Assembly (NCBI GenBank): GCA_023954355.1
Contig: JAMLID010000011.1
Location: forward strand, 1-64,000
Length of the DNA stretch: 64,000 bases
Reading direction: 5' to 3'
DNA from: Oligoflexia bacterium
GTDB lineage: Bacteria; Bdellovibrionota; UBA1018; CAIPTA01
A model generated the notes under the pieces. The model searched no databases, was not told where the DNA came from, and saw nothing but the letters and a program-made list of their open reading frames with translations. Positions 46,505-55,063 of the stretch are shown here, one piece after another. Each line of letters starts with the position of its first letter. Within the stretch, counting starts at the first letter, position 1. Both the position numbers and the translations under genes were made by a program.

Positions 46505-46969
46505 ATGCATATTGTCCTCTACGAGCCACAGATTCCTCCCAATACAGGAAATATTGGGAGACTCTGTCTTGCTACAAAATCAACCCTTCATTTAATTGAA
46601 CCTTTAGCTTTTGATATTTCTGAAAAATCTGTACGTAGAGCGGGGCTAGATTATTGGAAGCATGTAGACTTAAAAATGTATAAAAATTATGACTGCTTTG
46701 TAGCAGAACAGCCTTCTTCTGCACGATTTTGGTATTTTACAAAATTCGCACAAAAGTCTTTGTATGAAGTTGAATTCTCTCAAGACGACTACCTTATTTT
46801 CGGCAGAGAAACTTCTGGGCTTCCTGAAAATATTCAAAATACTGTTTCTGACTCTCAAAAAATCCGCATTCCCATGCCAGGAAGTGAGCACGTGCGAAGT
46901 TTAAACCTAGCTGGAGCTGCGCACATTGCTCTCTATGAAGCATTAAGACAGACGAATCAACTGCATTAA
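46505..46969 (+). CDS. trmL: tRNA (cytidine(34)-2'-O)-methyltransferase
   Basis: The protein is 154 aa, the length of TrmL. MHIVLYEPQIPPNTGNIGRL, RAGLDYW, LIFGRETSGLP and the C-terminal IPMPGSEHVRSLNLAGA are SPOUT-family signatures of TrmL. It 2'-O-methylates the wobble base of certain leucine tRNAs using SAM. It is the last gene of the pepA-asnS-trmL run and ends just before the bidirectional terminator. Confidence 0.94.
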   Translation: MHIVLYEPQIPPNTGNIGRLCLATKSTLHLIEPLAFDISEKSVRRAGLDYWKHVDLKMYKNYDCFVAEQPSSARFWYFTKFAQKSLYEVEFSQDDYLIFGRETSGLPENIQNTVSDSQKIRIPMPGSEHVRSLNLAGAAHIALYEALRQTNQLH

Positions 46970-46991
46970 AGGCTGTATTTTCAACACAAAA

Positions 46992-47018
46992 AAACCCGTC
47001 TTTTAAACGGGCTTTTTG
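46992..47018. terminator. Bidirectional rho-independent terminator
   Basis: CCCGT (46995-46999) and ACGGG (47007-47011) form a stem with a 7-base loop. On plus it is followed by C and five T; on minus by seven T. It sits between convergent trmL and rpsI and so can end both transcripts. Confidence 0.85.
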
Positions 47019-47059
47019 AGTTTAGCCCAACGAAGATATTGGGAATTTTAAGAAGCTGA

Positions 47060-47455
47060 TTAACGTTTCGAGAATTGGAATCGCTTTCTTGCTCCAGCTC
47101 TTCCTGGTTTCTTTCTCTCTACTTCTCTTGAATCTCTCGTTAAGAGACCTTCCTTTTTCAAGATAGAACGCACACTTGGATCTATCTCAAGAATCGCTTT
47201 AGAGATTGCATGTCTTGTAGCGCCAGCCTGACCTGATGGGCCGCCACCTCTTACGTTCACATTGATGTCGTATTTATCCTGAGTATTTGTCAAAACAAGA
47301 GGCTGCTGAACTACAAGTCGGCTAGTAGCTCTTGTGAAGTATTCTTCCATTGGTTTGTGGTTTACGGTGATTTTCCCACTTCCCTTTTTAACATAAGCTC
47401 TAGCTTGTGATGATTTTCTCTTACCAACTGAATGGGTTTGCTGAACAGTTGCCAT
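47060..47455 (-). CDS. rpsI: 30S ribosomal protein S9
   Basis: The protein is 131 aa. HSVGKRKSSQARAYVKKGSGKI is reduced here to its key start G-K-R-K-S-S-x-A-R; GGGPSGQAGATRHAISKAI and the C-terminal K-R-F-Q-F-S-K-R are invariant S9 features, the last reaching the P-site tRNA. It follows rplM after one base, the normal L13-S9 operon. Confidence 0.98.
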   Translation of the reverse strand: MATVQQTHSVGKRKSSQARAYVKKGSGKITVNHKPMEEYFTRATSRLVVQQPLVLTNTQDKYDINVNVRGGGPSGQAGATRHAISKAILEIDPSVRSILKKEGLLTRDSREVERKKPGRAGARKRFQFSKR

Positions 47456-47456
47456 A

Positions 47457-47912
47457 CTATGCGTTTACCTTTCCTGAAGCCTTAATTGAAACTGCTTTTG
47501 GGTTTTGAACTGCGTGAGGATGCTTATCTCCACAATAAACTTTAAGCTTCATCAACTGTCTGCGAGCCAAGCTTTTGTTTTTGGGAAGCATACCCTTAAC
47601 TGCTAGTCTTACAATCTCAGCAGGATTTTTTTCTAACATCTCTTTTGCTGTGCGAGTTTTTAATCCGCCAACATAACCTGTGTGACGATGATAAACTTTA
47701 TCGTTCCATTTGTTACCGCTGAAACTTACTTTGTCAGCATTTAAAACAATAACATAATCGCCAGTATCAATATTCGGAGAATAAGTTGGCTTGTGTTTTC
47801 CCATCAAAAATGTTGCTAAGTTTGTAGCTAAACGACCGACATTTAAATCTTTTGCGTCTACCACTAACCAATTGCGAGAAATTTCGTTTTTCTTTGTGAA
47901 TTGCGTTGCCAT
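47457..47912 (-). CDS. rplM: 50S ribosomal protein L13
   Basis: The protein is 151 aa. WLVVDAKDLNVGRLAT, FLMGKHKPTYSPNIDTGDYV, VYHRHTGYVGGLK and AVKGMLPKNKSLARRQ are L13 hallmarks. It is the first gene of the rplM-rpsI operon and has a good promoter about 100-125 bases upstream. Confidence 0.98.
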   Translation of the reverse strand: MATQFTKKNEISRNWLVVDAKDLNVGRLATNLATFLMGKHKPTYSPNIDTGDYVIVLNADKVSFSGNKWNDKVYHRHTGYVGGLKTRTAKEMLEKNPAEIVRLAVKGMLPKNKSLARRQLMKLKVYCGDKHPHAVQNPKAVSIKASGKVNA

Positions 47913-48008
47913 AATTTTTTAAACCTTCAAAAATTCTATAAATAGGGCTAAATCTACTTCCAATAGAAGCCTTAAAACCGATCAATGGTCTAAACCCTAA
48001 GAGACCTA

Positions 48009-48037
48009 TAGATATGGCAGTGTAGGCAGTTGGTCAA
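48009..48037 (-). promoter_or_regulatory. rplM: Sigma-70 type promoter for rplM-rpsI
   Basis: On the minus strand TTGACC (48032-48037) and TATCTA (48009-48014) are separated by 17 bases, the ideal spacing. The leader to the rplM start would be about 90 bases, long enough for autoregulation of this ribosomal operon, though no L13-binding structure is identified. Confidence 0.6.
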
Positions 48038-48047
48038 GAGCTTTCCC

Positions 48048-48070
48048 CTTTATTTTCATGCTAAATAAAG
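48048..48070 (-). terminator. Possible weak terminator hairpin downstream of the barrel gene
   Basis: CTTTATTT (48048-48055) and AAATAAAG (48063-48070) form an 8-bp AT-rich stem with a 7-base loop. It lies between the barrel gene stop and the rplM promoter. There is no T-tract on the minus strand, so a terminator role is uncertain. Confidence 0.3.
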
Positions 48071-48179
48071 AGTTTTCTCATTTTTTTACCCACAAAAAAC
48101 TACGAATCGGCACATACCGCAAGACAACCCCCGTAAATAAATATAACTAGCTGAAATTTAAGAATATTTAGTAGTTTCA

Positions 48180-49385
48180 CTAAAATGAACCAATAGAAAA
48201 GTGTATCTTAAATCGATCTACAGAAGCACCGCCACTTACACCAGCTGACTCTCTAGTATCTCCCACGACTCCATCTCCTTGAAGCTTCCAAGCAAAATCA
48301 AGGGCTACTGGACCAACAGGAGTAATATAACGCAATCCAGCACCAGCAGAACTCCTTAGCTTTCTGGGCTCAAAGCTAAACCGATCGACCATCAAGTTAC
48401 CGGCATCTAAAAAAATGGCGCTTCCTAAAGAGCCAGATATAGGAATTCGAAATTCTGCTCGGTAATTTAGAGATCCTAAAACACCAAAAATAGTCTTATT
48501 GGTTTCTACCTCAATACTATCTTCTCCATATCCACGAATAGAGCCAATGCCTCCTAATCTGAATAATTTAAACGGCGGAATTTCTATATCTCTTATATTC
48601 GATCGTTCCCAACCCATATTTACTGCAGCGGCAAAAACGATCCCTCCTGGAATAGGAAAATAGGCAGAGTTATTACTTGTTGTTCGATAAAAATCTACAT
48701 TTCGTCTTGAACCAAAATATTTAGATGCCCACTCAAATCTATTGATAGAGTAAAAACCAGTTGATGGGTTGTACTTATCATTTCTTGAATCAATGATAAT
48801 CCCAGGAGTCATCGAACCAATGATATCTGTACCGACATAACTTGCGTACGAATCGCCTTGAGGGTTAAAAATTTCTACTCGCTCATATGAATACTCTAAG
48901 AACCCAGATAAATATTTACTAAATTCTCGCCTCAATCCGACAGAAACGCGATTTACTTTCGCATCAAAACCAGAGTACTGCCGCTTAATCACGTTTAGGT
49001 TCGAAGTAAAAACAACAGGCCAATTTGCTAAGTATGGTTCTTTAAATCCAATAGAAAAATTGTACTCAGGAAATCGATACCCATTATTATCCATTCGTCT
49101 ATTAAATACGGCTCTTGCGTTGACGGTACGATTCCAACCACCTAAATTTTGATAGGCGACTTCAAATCCTAAACGAAGACCCAAGTCATTTCTAAATCCA
49201 GGGGTAATTTGAAAGCTCCCGGGTGAAGCCTCTTTAATTAAAACTAGAATGTCTTTGACTGAATTAGAGCCTGGTCTATCAATTGGACTAATTGTAACAG
49301 ATGAAAATAAATTTAATTTTCTCAAATTTTCTTCAGCTTCAATAATCAGAGGCCTTGTTAATACATCGCCATCTATAAAGAGCAT
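48180..49385 (-). CDS. BamA/TamA-like outer-membrane protein, C-terminal barrel fragment
   Basis: The frame has 401 codons from an ATG at 49385. It begins inside the last POTRA domain (LFIDGDVLTRPLIIEAEENL), then the Omp85 beta-barrel runs to the end with the hallmark FRLGGIGSIRGYGED near residue 280 and AGAGLRYITPVGPVALDFAW near 345; the protein ends in F-S-I-G-S-F, an aromatic C-terminus suited to barrel insertion. It is in the same frame as the upstream fragment (49425-51011), and the bases between continue the homologous reading. The two are one gene interrupted by the lesion at 49425-49445. As a stand-alone protein it would lack a signal peptide. Confidence 0.85.
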   Translation of the reverse strand: MLFIDGDVLTRPLIIEAEENLRKLNLFSSVTISPIDRPGSNSVKDILVLIKEASPGSFQITPGFRNDLGLRLGFEVAYQNLGGWNRTVNARAVFNRRMDNNGYRFPEYNFSIGFKEPYLANWPVVFTSNLNVIKRQYSGFDAKVNRVSVGLRREFSKYLSGFLEYSYERVEIFNPQGDSYASYVGTDIIGSMTPGIIIDSRNDKYNPSTGFYSINRFEWASKYFGSRRNVDFYRTTSNNSAYFPIPGGIVFAAAVNMGWERSNIRDIEIPPFKLFRLGGIGSIRGYGEDSIEVETNKTIFGVLGSLNYRAEFRIPISGSLGSAIFLDAGNLMVDRFSFEPRKLRSSAGAGLRYITPVGPVALDFAWKLQGDGVVGDTRESAGVSGGASVDRFKIHFSIGSF

Positions 49386-49424
49386 CTCTCGAACTACTAC
49401 TCTTGCATGAGTTTTTTTATTTCC

Positions 49425-49445
49425 TTAACTATGATTTCTCCGACA
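49425..49445 (-). other. Lesion splitting the barrel gene: paired frameshifts around a TAA
   Basis: After E-G-P-Q-F-Y the frame reads C-R-R-N-H-S-stop, then G-N-K-K-T-H-A-R and on into the barrel. Dropping one T at about 49445 restores V-G-E-I-I-V-K, the expected POTRA sequence, and one added G at about 49424 returns to the G-N-K-K frame. The two indels cancel over 21 bases but enclose a stop. Confidence 0.75.
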
Positions 49446-51011
49446 GTAAAACTGCGGACCTTCATCTACCTCTACCAATAAGTCTACATTACTATTGTCT
49501 CGAGAATACTTAACTATGCTATCAGACCCTTCATTTGCAATTTGAGCATTTAGATATCCAATTTCTCCATATTTTTCTTTGATTTGAATAAGACCATTTT
49601 CAAATTCGAAAATGTTAAATGGCTCATCTAATTTTACCTTTAAAAAAGATAAAATTTCTTGTTCTGATAAGTTTTTGTTTCCATCAATGGTGATTGATTT
49701 AATTCTCGACTGTATGCCTTCGTTAAAAAGAATCGACACATTCACTTCTGTTCGTTCTTCATTAAAATCAGCTTTTATAAATTCAAGCCGCGCAGATAGA
49801 AATCCTTTAGACTGTAAGTATTCAACTACCAGCTCACTAGCTAATTGAACCCCCTCTTCCTGATAAAACCCTCTTTGCACAATTCTAGACGCAGAATTGT
49901 TAAAAACTTTTTCAATCTCTTCTTTACTGAAAGAATAAATACCGTCTATTCTTAGACTTTTCATTCTAACCTTTTCGTTCTCTTCTATGATGACACTAAC
50001 ATATCTAATTCCACGATTTGCATCATCTCTAACCAAAGTAGAAACATTGATATTCACATAACCAATCTTTTCGTATTCTTCTTCAATTCTTCTTTTAACA
50101 GAATTTAAGTACTCAGCCCCTGAGGTCACTTCTTTCAATTCGCTAACGAAATTCATTAATTCTCTATATGAAAAAAGATTATTACCTCGAAACCCGAATC
50201 GAATTCTATTTCCGTAATCGATGCGAATAACTAAACCTACTTTACCTGAAGCATCTACTTTATATTCTAGCGCCGGGTCTTTAGAGATAAGAAAATCGTG
50301 ATCTCGAAGCCAATCTTTAATGTTTTTCAATCCATCTAAAACCTTATCTCTTTGTATTTTATCTCCAACACGCAAACCAAAAATTTCACGAATATCTCTT
50401 TCATACCTTGCCTTCAGAGCTGGCAATTCTATGGTTTCTATCGGAGAAATTTCTAGACTATCAAGATATGTTGGGTCACCTTCAAAAATCGTAAATAACA
50501 ATTCTTTTTTTCGTTCATCAAAATTCGCTTTAATATCTGTAGCGAAATAGCCTTGTTTACCATAATAGGCAATTAGCTTCTGAACAGCTATTTCGGTTAG
50601 CTTAGGCTCGTAATCAAAGCCCTCTTTGAAGTCGATTAAGGTTTCAAGTGCATTTGCACTGATATCACGATTTCCCATAAAAGAAATTTTTTCAATTTTT
50701 TGTTTCTTTTTATAAAAAACCTTTAATTCAACTCCACGTGAAATTTTTCTTGCAGATATTCTTAAAAAAGAATCTCCCTCATTCTCGTGATGCCACAGTA
50801 AAATATTTTTAACTAAAAAAGGACTAAATGAAGTACCTATTGTTCGACTAATCCGAGTATCTATATTTTCTGGCAATGAGTCTCCCTCATAAGAGATAGA
50901 AAGAACTTGTAACCCTTTCATAGAGTTTAGTTCACTACTTCCTACACTTGCGAAAACTACTTTAAGCGACATGAAGAGCAATAAAAAGCATAGAAAGAAA
51001 TTCTTTTTCAT
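49425..51011 (-). CDS. BamA/TamA-like outer-membrane protein, N-terminal POTRA fragment
   Basis: The ATG at 51011 is preferred over 51023: GGGGA lies 5 bases upstream, the start MKKNFFLCFLLLFMSLKVVFA is a normal signal peptide, and it gives an ATGA overlap with the tamB stop. The 528-codon frame holds about five or six POTRA repeats, recognisable by G-N-x-x-I/Y-S and D-E-G units such as IEKISFMGNRDISANAL and IKSITIDGNKNLSEQEIL. With the barrel fragment the whole protein would be about 943 aa. It follows tamB, as in TamA-TamB pairs, though the POTRA number exceeds TamA's usual three, so it may be a BamA-like variant. Confidence 0.85.
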   Translation of the reverse strand: MKKNFFLCFLLLFMSLKVVFASVGSSELNSMKGLQVLSISYEGDSLPENIDTRISRTIGTSFSPFLVKNILLWHHENEGDSFLRISARKISRGVELKVFYKKKQKIEKISFMGNRDISANALETLIDFKEGFDYEPKLTEIAVQKLIAYYGKQGYFATDIKANFDERKKELLFTIFEGDPTYLDSLEISPIETIELPALKARYERDIREIFGLRVGDKIQRDKVLDGLKNIKDWLRDHDFLISKDPALEYKVDASGKVGLVIRIDYGNRIRFGFRGNNLFSYRELMNFVSELKEVTSGAEYLNSVKRRIEEEYEKIGYVNINVSTLVRDDANRGIRYVSVIIEENEKVRMKSLRIDGIYSFSKEEIEKVFNNSASRIVQRGFYQEEGVQLASELVVEYLQSKGFLSARLEFIKADFNEERTEVNVSILFNEGIQSRIKSITIDGNKNLSEQEILSFLKVKLDEPFNIFEFENGLIQIKEKYGEIGYLNAQIANEGSDSIVKYSRDNSNVDLLVEVDEGPQFYCRRNHS

Positions 51012-54000
51012 TTGAATCCCCATCTAAACTTTAAATCTCCGCCAAAAGAACTCGTTTGCTGCTTAACATCTAACTCTGGTTCTTGCTCATAAACTGCACT
51101 TACAGATGTTCGAGAACCTAAATGATATTCAAGCCGAGCATCTACTTCTTGACCTTGCGTAGAACCCAGAGTTCCACCAAATGCAGCTTCTAAATTTTTA
51201 ACGATTTGAGTTTGAATATACACCTTTGGAGCAGCAGCACTTGTTTGATCGTTTCTTCTAAGTAAATTCGCATTACCATCATTAATAGATGGTTGTACTG
51301 AGACCTTGATGCCTTTTTGCTGTAAATTTTGGCTTAATTGTAGTTGTTCCAACAAAATCGAACCAACCTCTGAATATGTTATTGCAGAAGTGTCACTTGA
51401 GCGTAGTCTCTTAGTATCTTCTCCTCTATAACCAAAAGCCAACAAAGAGATGATATCTTCTTGAGCCAAAGAAGGTGAAGACGTTAGAGAGATTTTAGGT
51501 TTATCGATTGTACCGCTAGCAAAAATATTAATTTTGTAGGTATCTACGTTAGCAACTCCACCTACAGAAAATTGTGGGTTTAAAACTTCTGGGTTTGGCG
51601 CTCGAATATAAGCATGATCTAAAGTAAATGCCGTATTTCTAAATAAGAGTTTCCCTTTAACCAATTCAGCTCTAGCAATAATCTGAGGAGAAGCAAAAGT
51701 ATTTAATAAAGTAAGCTCTCCTCTAAATTCAGCATCGAGTAAATTGTTGTCTACTACAACTCCGTTTTCTGCAATCGCTTTAATTTTAATTATATAAAAA
51801 CTTTTCTCTCCATTAATTTTTTCTGGCAAGTATCTAGCCGTTTTCGCACCAGACTTAGTAGCTACATCGAAATTGTTTCGCATCATCACTCTTTTAATTT
51901 TTGCTGTTCCGCCAAGAGTATATGGAGCTGCGTTTCCAGTAAAACTAATTTTAGCCTCTCCTATTTCAATAAAATTTACAGGAACAAACTTCAAGCGGTT
52001 GTTGTTCATGTACGCGTCTATAAAGAATCTTGGTGCCTTATCCAAATATAAATCTAATCCGCCTGTGAGTTGAACAACGCCACCGCCAAGTTGACCACTA
52101 AGGCTCTCGATAGAAACTCGATTTCCAGAAAGATTAATTTTCCCTTTAAGATTCTCTACCAAGGCATCTACTCCCTTTATTCTAAGCACTCCATCAGGAA
52201 TAGAAAGCGAACCCATAAAGTTTGCTTGTGATAAAGATCCTTTAATTGCCAGATTTAAATCTAACGTTCCCTTAGATTCTTCTATAACTGGGCTGATAAA
52301 TTCTAAAATTCTTAATGTACTATTACCGATTACAGAGTTCTCTACTTTTTTTCCTGACAAATCACCAGATAATGAAACCTTTAAATTCGTTTCCTCACCA
52401 CTAAAATGAATAGGAGCATTTGTTTTTCCAAAGCCCTCATCAAACGATATCTGTATTGGCTTCTCTGCCTGTAATGAAACACCGCTTTTAAGCAATTTGA
52501 GATCTTGAATAAGAAATTTACCGTTAGATTTTGTCCAATTGGAACCATGCCAATTCAATTCACCACCCATCCCTAAACGAAGTTCTAAGTTTGGGTCCAG
52601 GCAGATTTCTTTATTTAACAAACATAAAATAAATCCAATGTCTTTATTCTTACTATTAACTCTTAGAAAAGAACTCGAGGCAGTTTGAGATGATTTTTTA
52701 AAATCAAAATCTAAATCTTCACCAAAATGACCGGACATATTCGTTATGCCGTCTTTTGTTTCGACAAGAAAATCAAAATTATCTATGGGCTTAGTTCTAG
52801 CAAATACACTCTTAACCTCTATTGTTGTTTTGCTATTTAGTTTTTCCCATGTACCTTTTCCATCTGATCTAAGAAAAAAAATACCATCTAACGGAATCCC
52901 AGTTGACGCAAAATAATCTATATTTCGTACCTTGCCCCTATCAGCCTCTACCCAATAAAGCATTTCATCAGTAAAGAGATTATAAGAAATTTCTCCCGTG
53001 ATCTGCGTTTCGTATTTACGTGCTGAAATTGCCGAAGCATGAATTCTATTATTTTTTAATTCAATTCTAGAACTAAAATCGTGAACAATCTCTCCTACAT
53101 AACCTAAATTATTCCCTGTTAAATTCCCTGATATTTCTAAAGTCTCTAGGTCTTTAGAGTATGTTCCGCCGACTAAAACATTACCATTTATTGATCCTGT
53201 CATTCCATGAGGAATCCAAGATATTTTCTTTAACTGCACAGCAAATATTTTAAAAATATCATTAGGATCTGAATCACTAAAATTAGCAGTTAATTCAATT
53301 TTTTCTTTCTCGCTCAAATCTACTTTTCCAGAAAGAAGATACGAAGATCTATCGTGGCCACCCTCAATATCAATTAGTCGAATTTCATTATCGCCATCAC
53401 GATAAGAAATGACACCCTTCGCTTTTCCAATATTAAAATTTCCGAATACGGTATCTTTAGCATTGATTTCAAAATCCAATCGCACGGACTCAGATGGCCC
53501 ACGAACTTTTAGATTTAAACTACCCACCCCTGAAACTAAATTACCGCCAATATCTTTTATTTCTTTACCTAAATCTATTAGCTCAGTAGTTGCGTCAATA
53601 TTAAATCCATTTTTTTTATCAACTCGCCCTTTTCCACTTAACTGACCGCTTTCAAAAACTGCTAATAAATTGTTGATATTTACGCCGCCATCTTTCAAAT
53701 CAACTTCTGCATTTAATTTAAATGGTGTCGTTGAAAATATTTTTTGATAAGGGCGCTTGATGCCAAATTTTTGATTGTTTAATTCTAACTTCTGCACACT
53801 GAGATTTGGACGAATAATTAATGAATTTAAAGAAATTTTCTTTTGCGCCTCTCTTAATGCCAATGAAATATTGACGATTCCATCTGCCTCAAACTCTAAA
53901 TTCGAAACATCCTTTTTAAGGTCACCAGAAAAATCTGAAAATTTAAACTTCGATAGTGCTAAATTTAATGATGAATCCAAATTTTTAATAGGAAGAGCTA

Positions 54001-55063
54001 GTTCAACTTGATTTTTTATCGCTATTTTTGACTGACCATTCAATAGTTCAGCACTATCTAGGATTATACCGTTATTATGGTAAGATCCCACTAAGGAAAT
54101 TTTATCAACATTCCATAACCTATATTGAAAACTTTCTACACCCACTGTCCCTTGAAAAGATGGATTACCAAATGTACCTACTGCCTTTAAATCAGCGCGT
54201 AATTCTCCAGAAAGCCCTGAGGCATCTTTTGTGAGATCTTTTAATTCTTCTAGCGGAGTTCTCAATATTGCATCTAAATCAATTCTAACTTTATCGAAAT
54301 CATTCAAATCTCCAAGCAATGTTCCTCTCGCATGGATTGCAGCAGCTCTTCTTTGCACATCTAAATTTACTAAATCAATTTGCTTCTTATTCAAATCAGC
54401 GTTGATTTTTAGTACAGCTAATTTTTCAGAAAAATCGCCAAAAGAAAAAAATACATTCTCAAAATTCGCGACTAAATTTGTTCCCTCTTTAGAGGGCGTA
54501 ATAGCCAAATATTTGATGCTATTGATTTCTAAAAAATCATTTTTTTCTTTCTTAGAAAACTTTAGATTTAAATCTAAATCTCTAATTTCTAATTGGCGAA
54601 TATGAATAGAAAATTGATCTGAAATTTTTAGTATTATTTGTTTTTCGAAATAATTCGCATAATCAAATTTTTCACTATCTTTACTCTGCGATGAAGGTAA
54701 AGTGAGCGCTACTTTTCCTGTATTAATAAAAACTTTATTTACTGCAATACCTCTACTAAACGCTTGAAACATCCTGAAGTTAAAGCCTAAGCTTTCGAAG
54801 AAAATAACTGAATCTTCGCCAAGCCCTATGGGATTGTCTTTTTTAAGAACAACTGTCTTCACATTAACTAAAGAAACGCTTGGCGGGAACACTCCAATTT
54901 TCATTCGTTCAAAATCAACATCGAGTCCTAAATTTTTAGTTACTCTAGTACGAATTTCTTTTTTAAGAATCTCAGCAAATTTTTCTGACTGAATATATAC
55001 GACAGCAGCTGTTGTTATAGCTGTTATCGTCAGTAAAAAAATTATAAAAACTCTTCTTCCCAT
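51008..55063 (-). CDS. tamB: TamB/DUF490-family translocation and assembly protein
   Basis: The protein is 1351 aa with one N-terminal membrane helix (about 3-25), an AsmA-like start and a very long beta-rich body of repeated short strands, ending with the DUF490 domain. Typical C-terminal signatures are FRNTAFTLDHAYIRA, INIFASGTIDKPKISLTSSPSLAQEDIISLLAFG and VEARLEYHLG-like DARLEYHLGSRTSVS. TamB spans the periplasm as a hydrophobic groove and moves phospholipids or helps barrel assembly. It sits between a TPR scaffold gene (1-base overlap) and the Omp85 barrel gene (4-base overlap). Confidence 0.9.
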   Translation of the reverse strand: MGRRVFIIFLLTITAITTAAVVYIQSEKFAEILKKEIRTRVTKNLGLDVDFERMKIGVFPPSVSLVNVKTVVLKKDNPIGLGEDSVIFFESLGFNFRMFQAFSRGIAVNKVFINTGKVALTLPSSQSKDSEKFDYANYFEKQIILKISDQFSIHIRQLEIRDLDLNLKFSKKEKNDFLEINSIKYLAITPSKEGTNLVANFENVFFSFGDFSEKLAVLKINADLNKKQIDLVNLDVQRRAAAIHARGTLLGDLNDFDKVRIDLDAILRTPLEELKDLTKDASGLSGELRADLKAVGTFGNPSFQGTVGVESFQYRLWNVDKISLVGSYHNNGIILDSAELLNGQSKIAIKNQVELALPIKNLDSSLNLALSKFKFSDFSGDLKKDVSNLEFEADGIVNISLALREAQKKISLNSLIIRPNLSVQKLELNNQKFGIKRPYQKIFSTTPFKLNAEVDLKDGGVNINNLLAVFESGQLSGKGRVDKKNGFNIDATTELIDLGKEIKDIGGNLVSGVGSLNLKVRGPSESVRLDFEINAKDTVFGNFNIGKAKGVISYRDGDNEIRLIDIEGGHDRSSYLLSGKVDLSEKEKIELTANFSDSDPNDIFKIFAVQLKKISWIPHGMTGSINGNVLVGGTYSKDLETLEISGNLTGNNLGYVGEIVHDFSSRIELKNNRIHASAISARKYETQITGEISYNLFTDEMLYWVEADRGKVRNIDYFASTGIPLDGIFFLRSDGKGTWEKLNSKTTIEVKSVFARTKPIDNFDFLVETKDGITNMSGHFGEDLDFDFKKSSQTASSSFLRVNSKNKDIGFILCLLNKEICLDPNLELRLGMGGELNWHGSNWTKSNGKFLIQDLKLLKSGVSLQAEKPIQISFDEGFGKTNAPIHFSGEETNLKVSLSGDLSGKKVENSVIGNSTLRILEFISPVIEESKGTLDLNLAIKGSLSQANFMGSLSIPDGVLRIKGVDALVENLKGKINLSGNRVSIESLSGQLGGGVVQLTGGLDLYLDKAPRFFIDAYMNNNRLKFVPVNFIEIGEAKISFTGNAAPYTLGGTAKIKRVMMRNNFDVATKSGAKTARYLPEKINGEKSFYIIKIKAIAENGVVVDNNLLDAEFRGELTLLNTFASPQIIARAELVKGKLLFRNTAFTLDHAYIRAPNPEVLNPQFSVGGVANVDTYKINIFASGTIDKPKISLTSSPSLAQEDIISLLAFGYRGEDTKRLRSSDTSAITYSEVGSILLEQLQLSQNLQQKGIKVSVQPSINDGNANLLRRNDQTSAAAPKVYIQTQIVKNLEAAFGGTLGSTQGQEVDARLEYHLGSRTSVSAVYEQEPELDVKQQTSSFGGDLKFRWGFK

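Noticed and set aside
54231..54605. 124-codon open frame antisense to tamB
   Set aside because: It is entirely inside a well-supported gene, has Ser/Lys/Phe-rich composition expected of a reversed frame and shows no domain.
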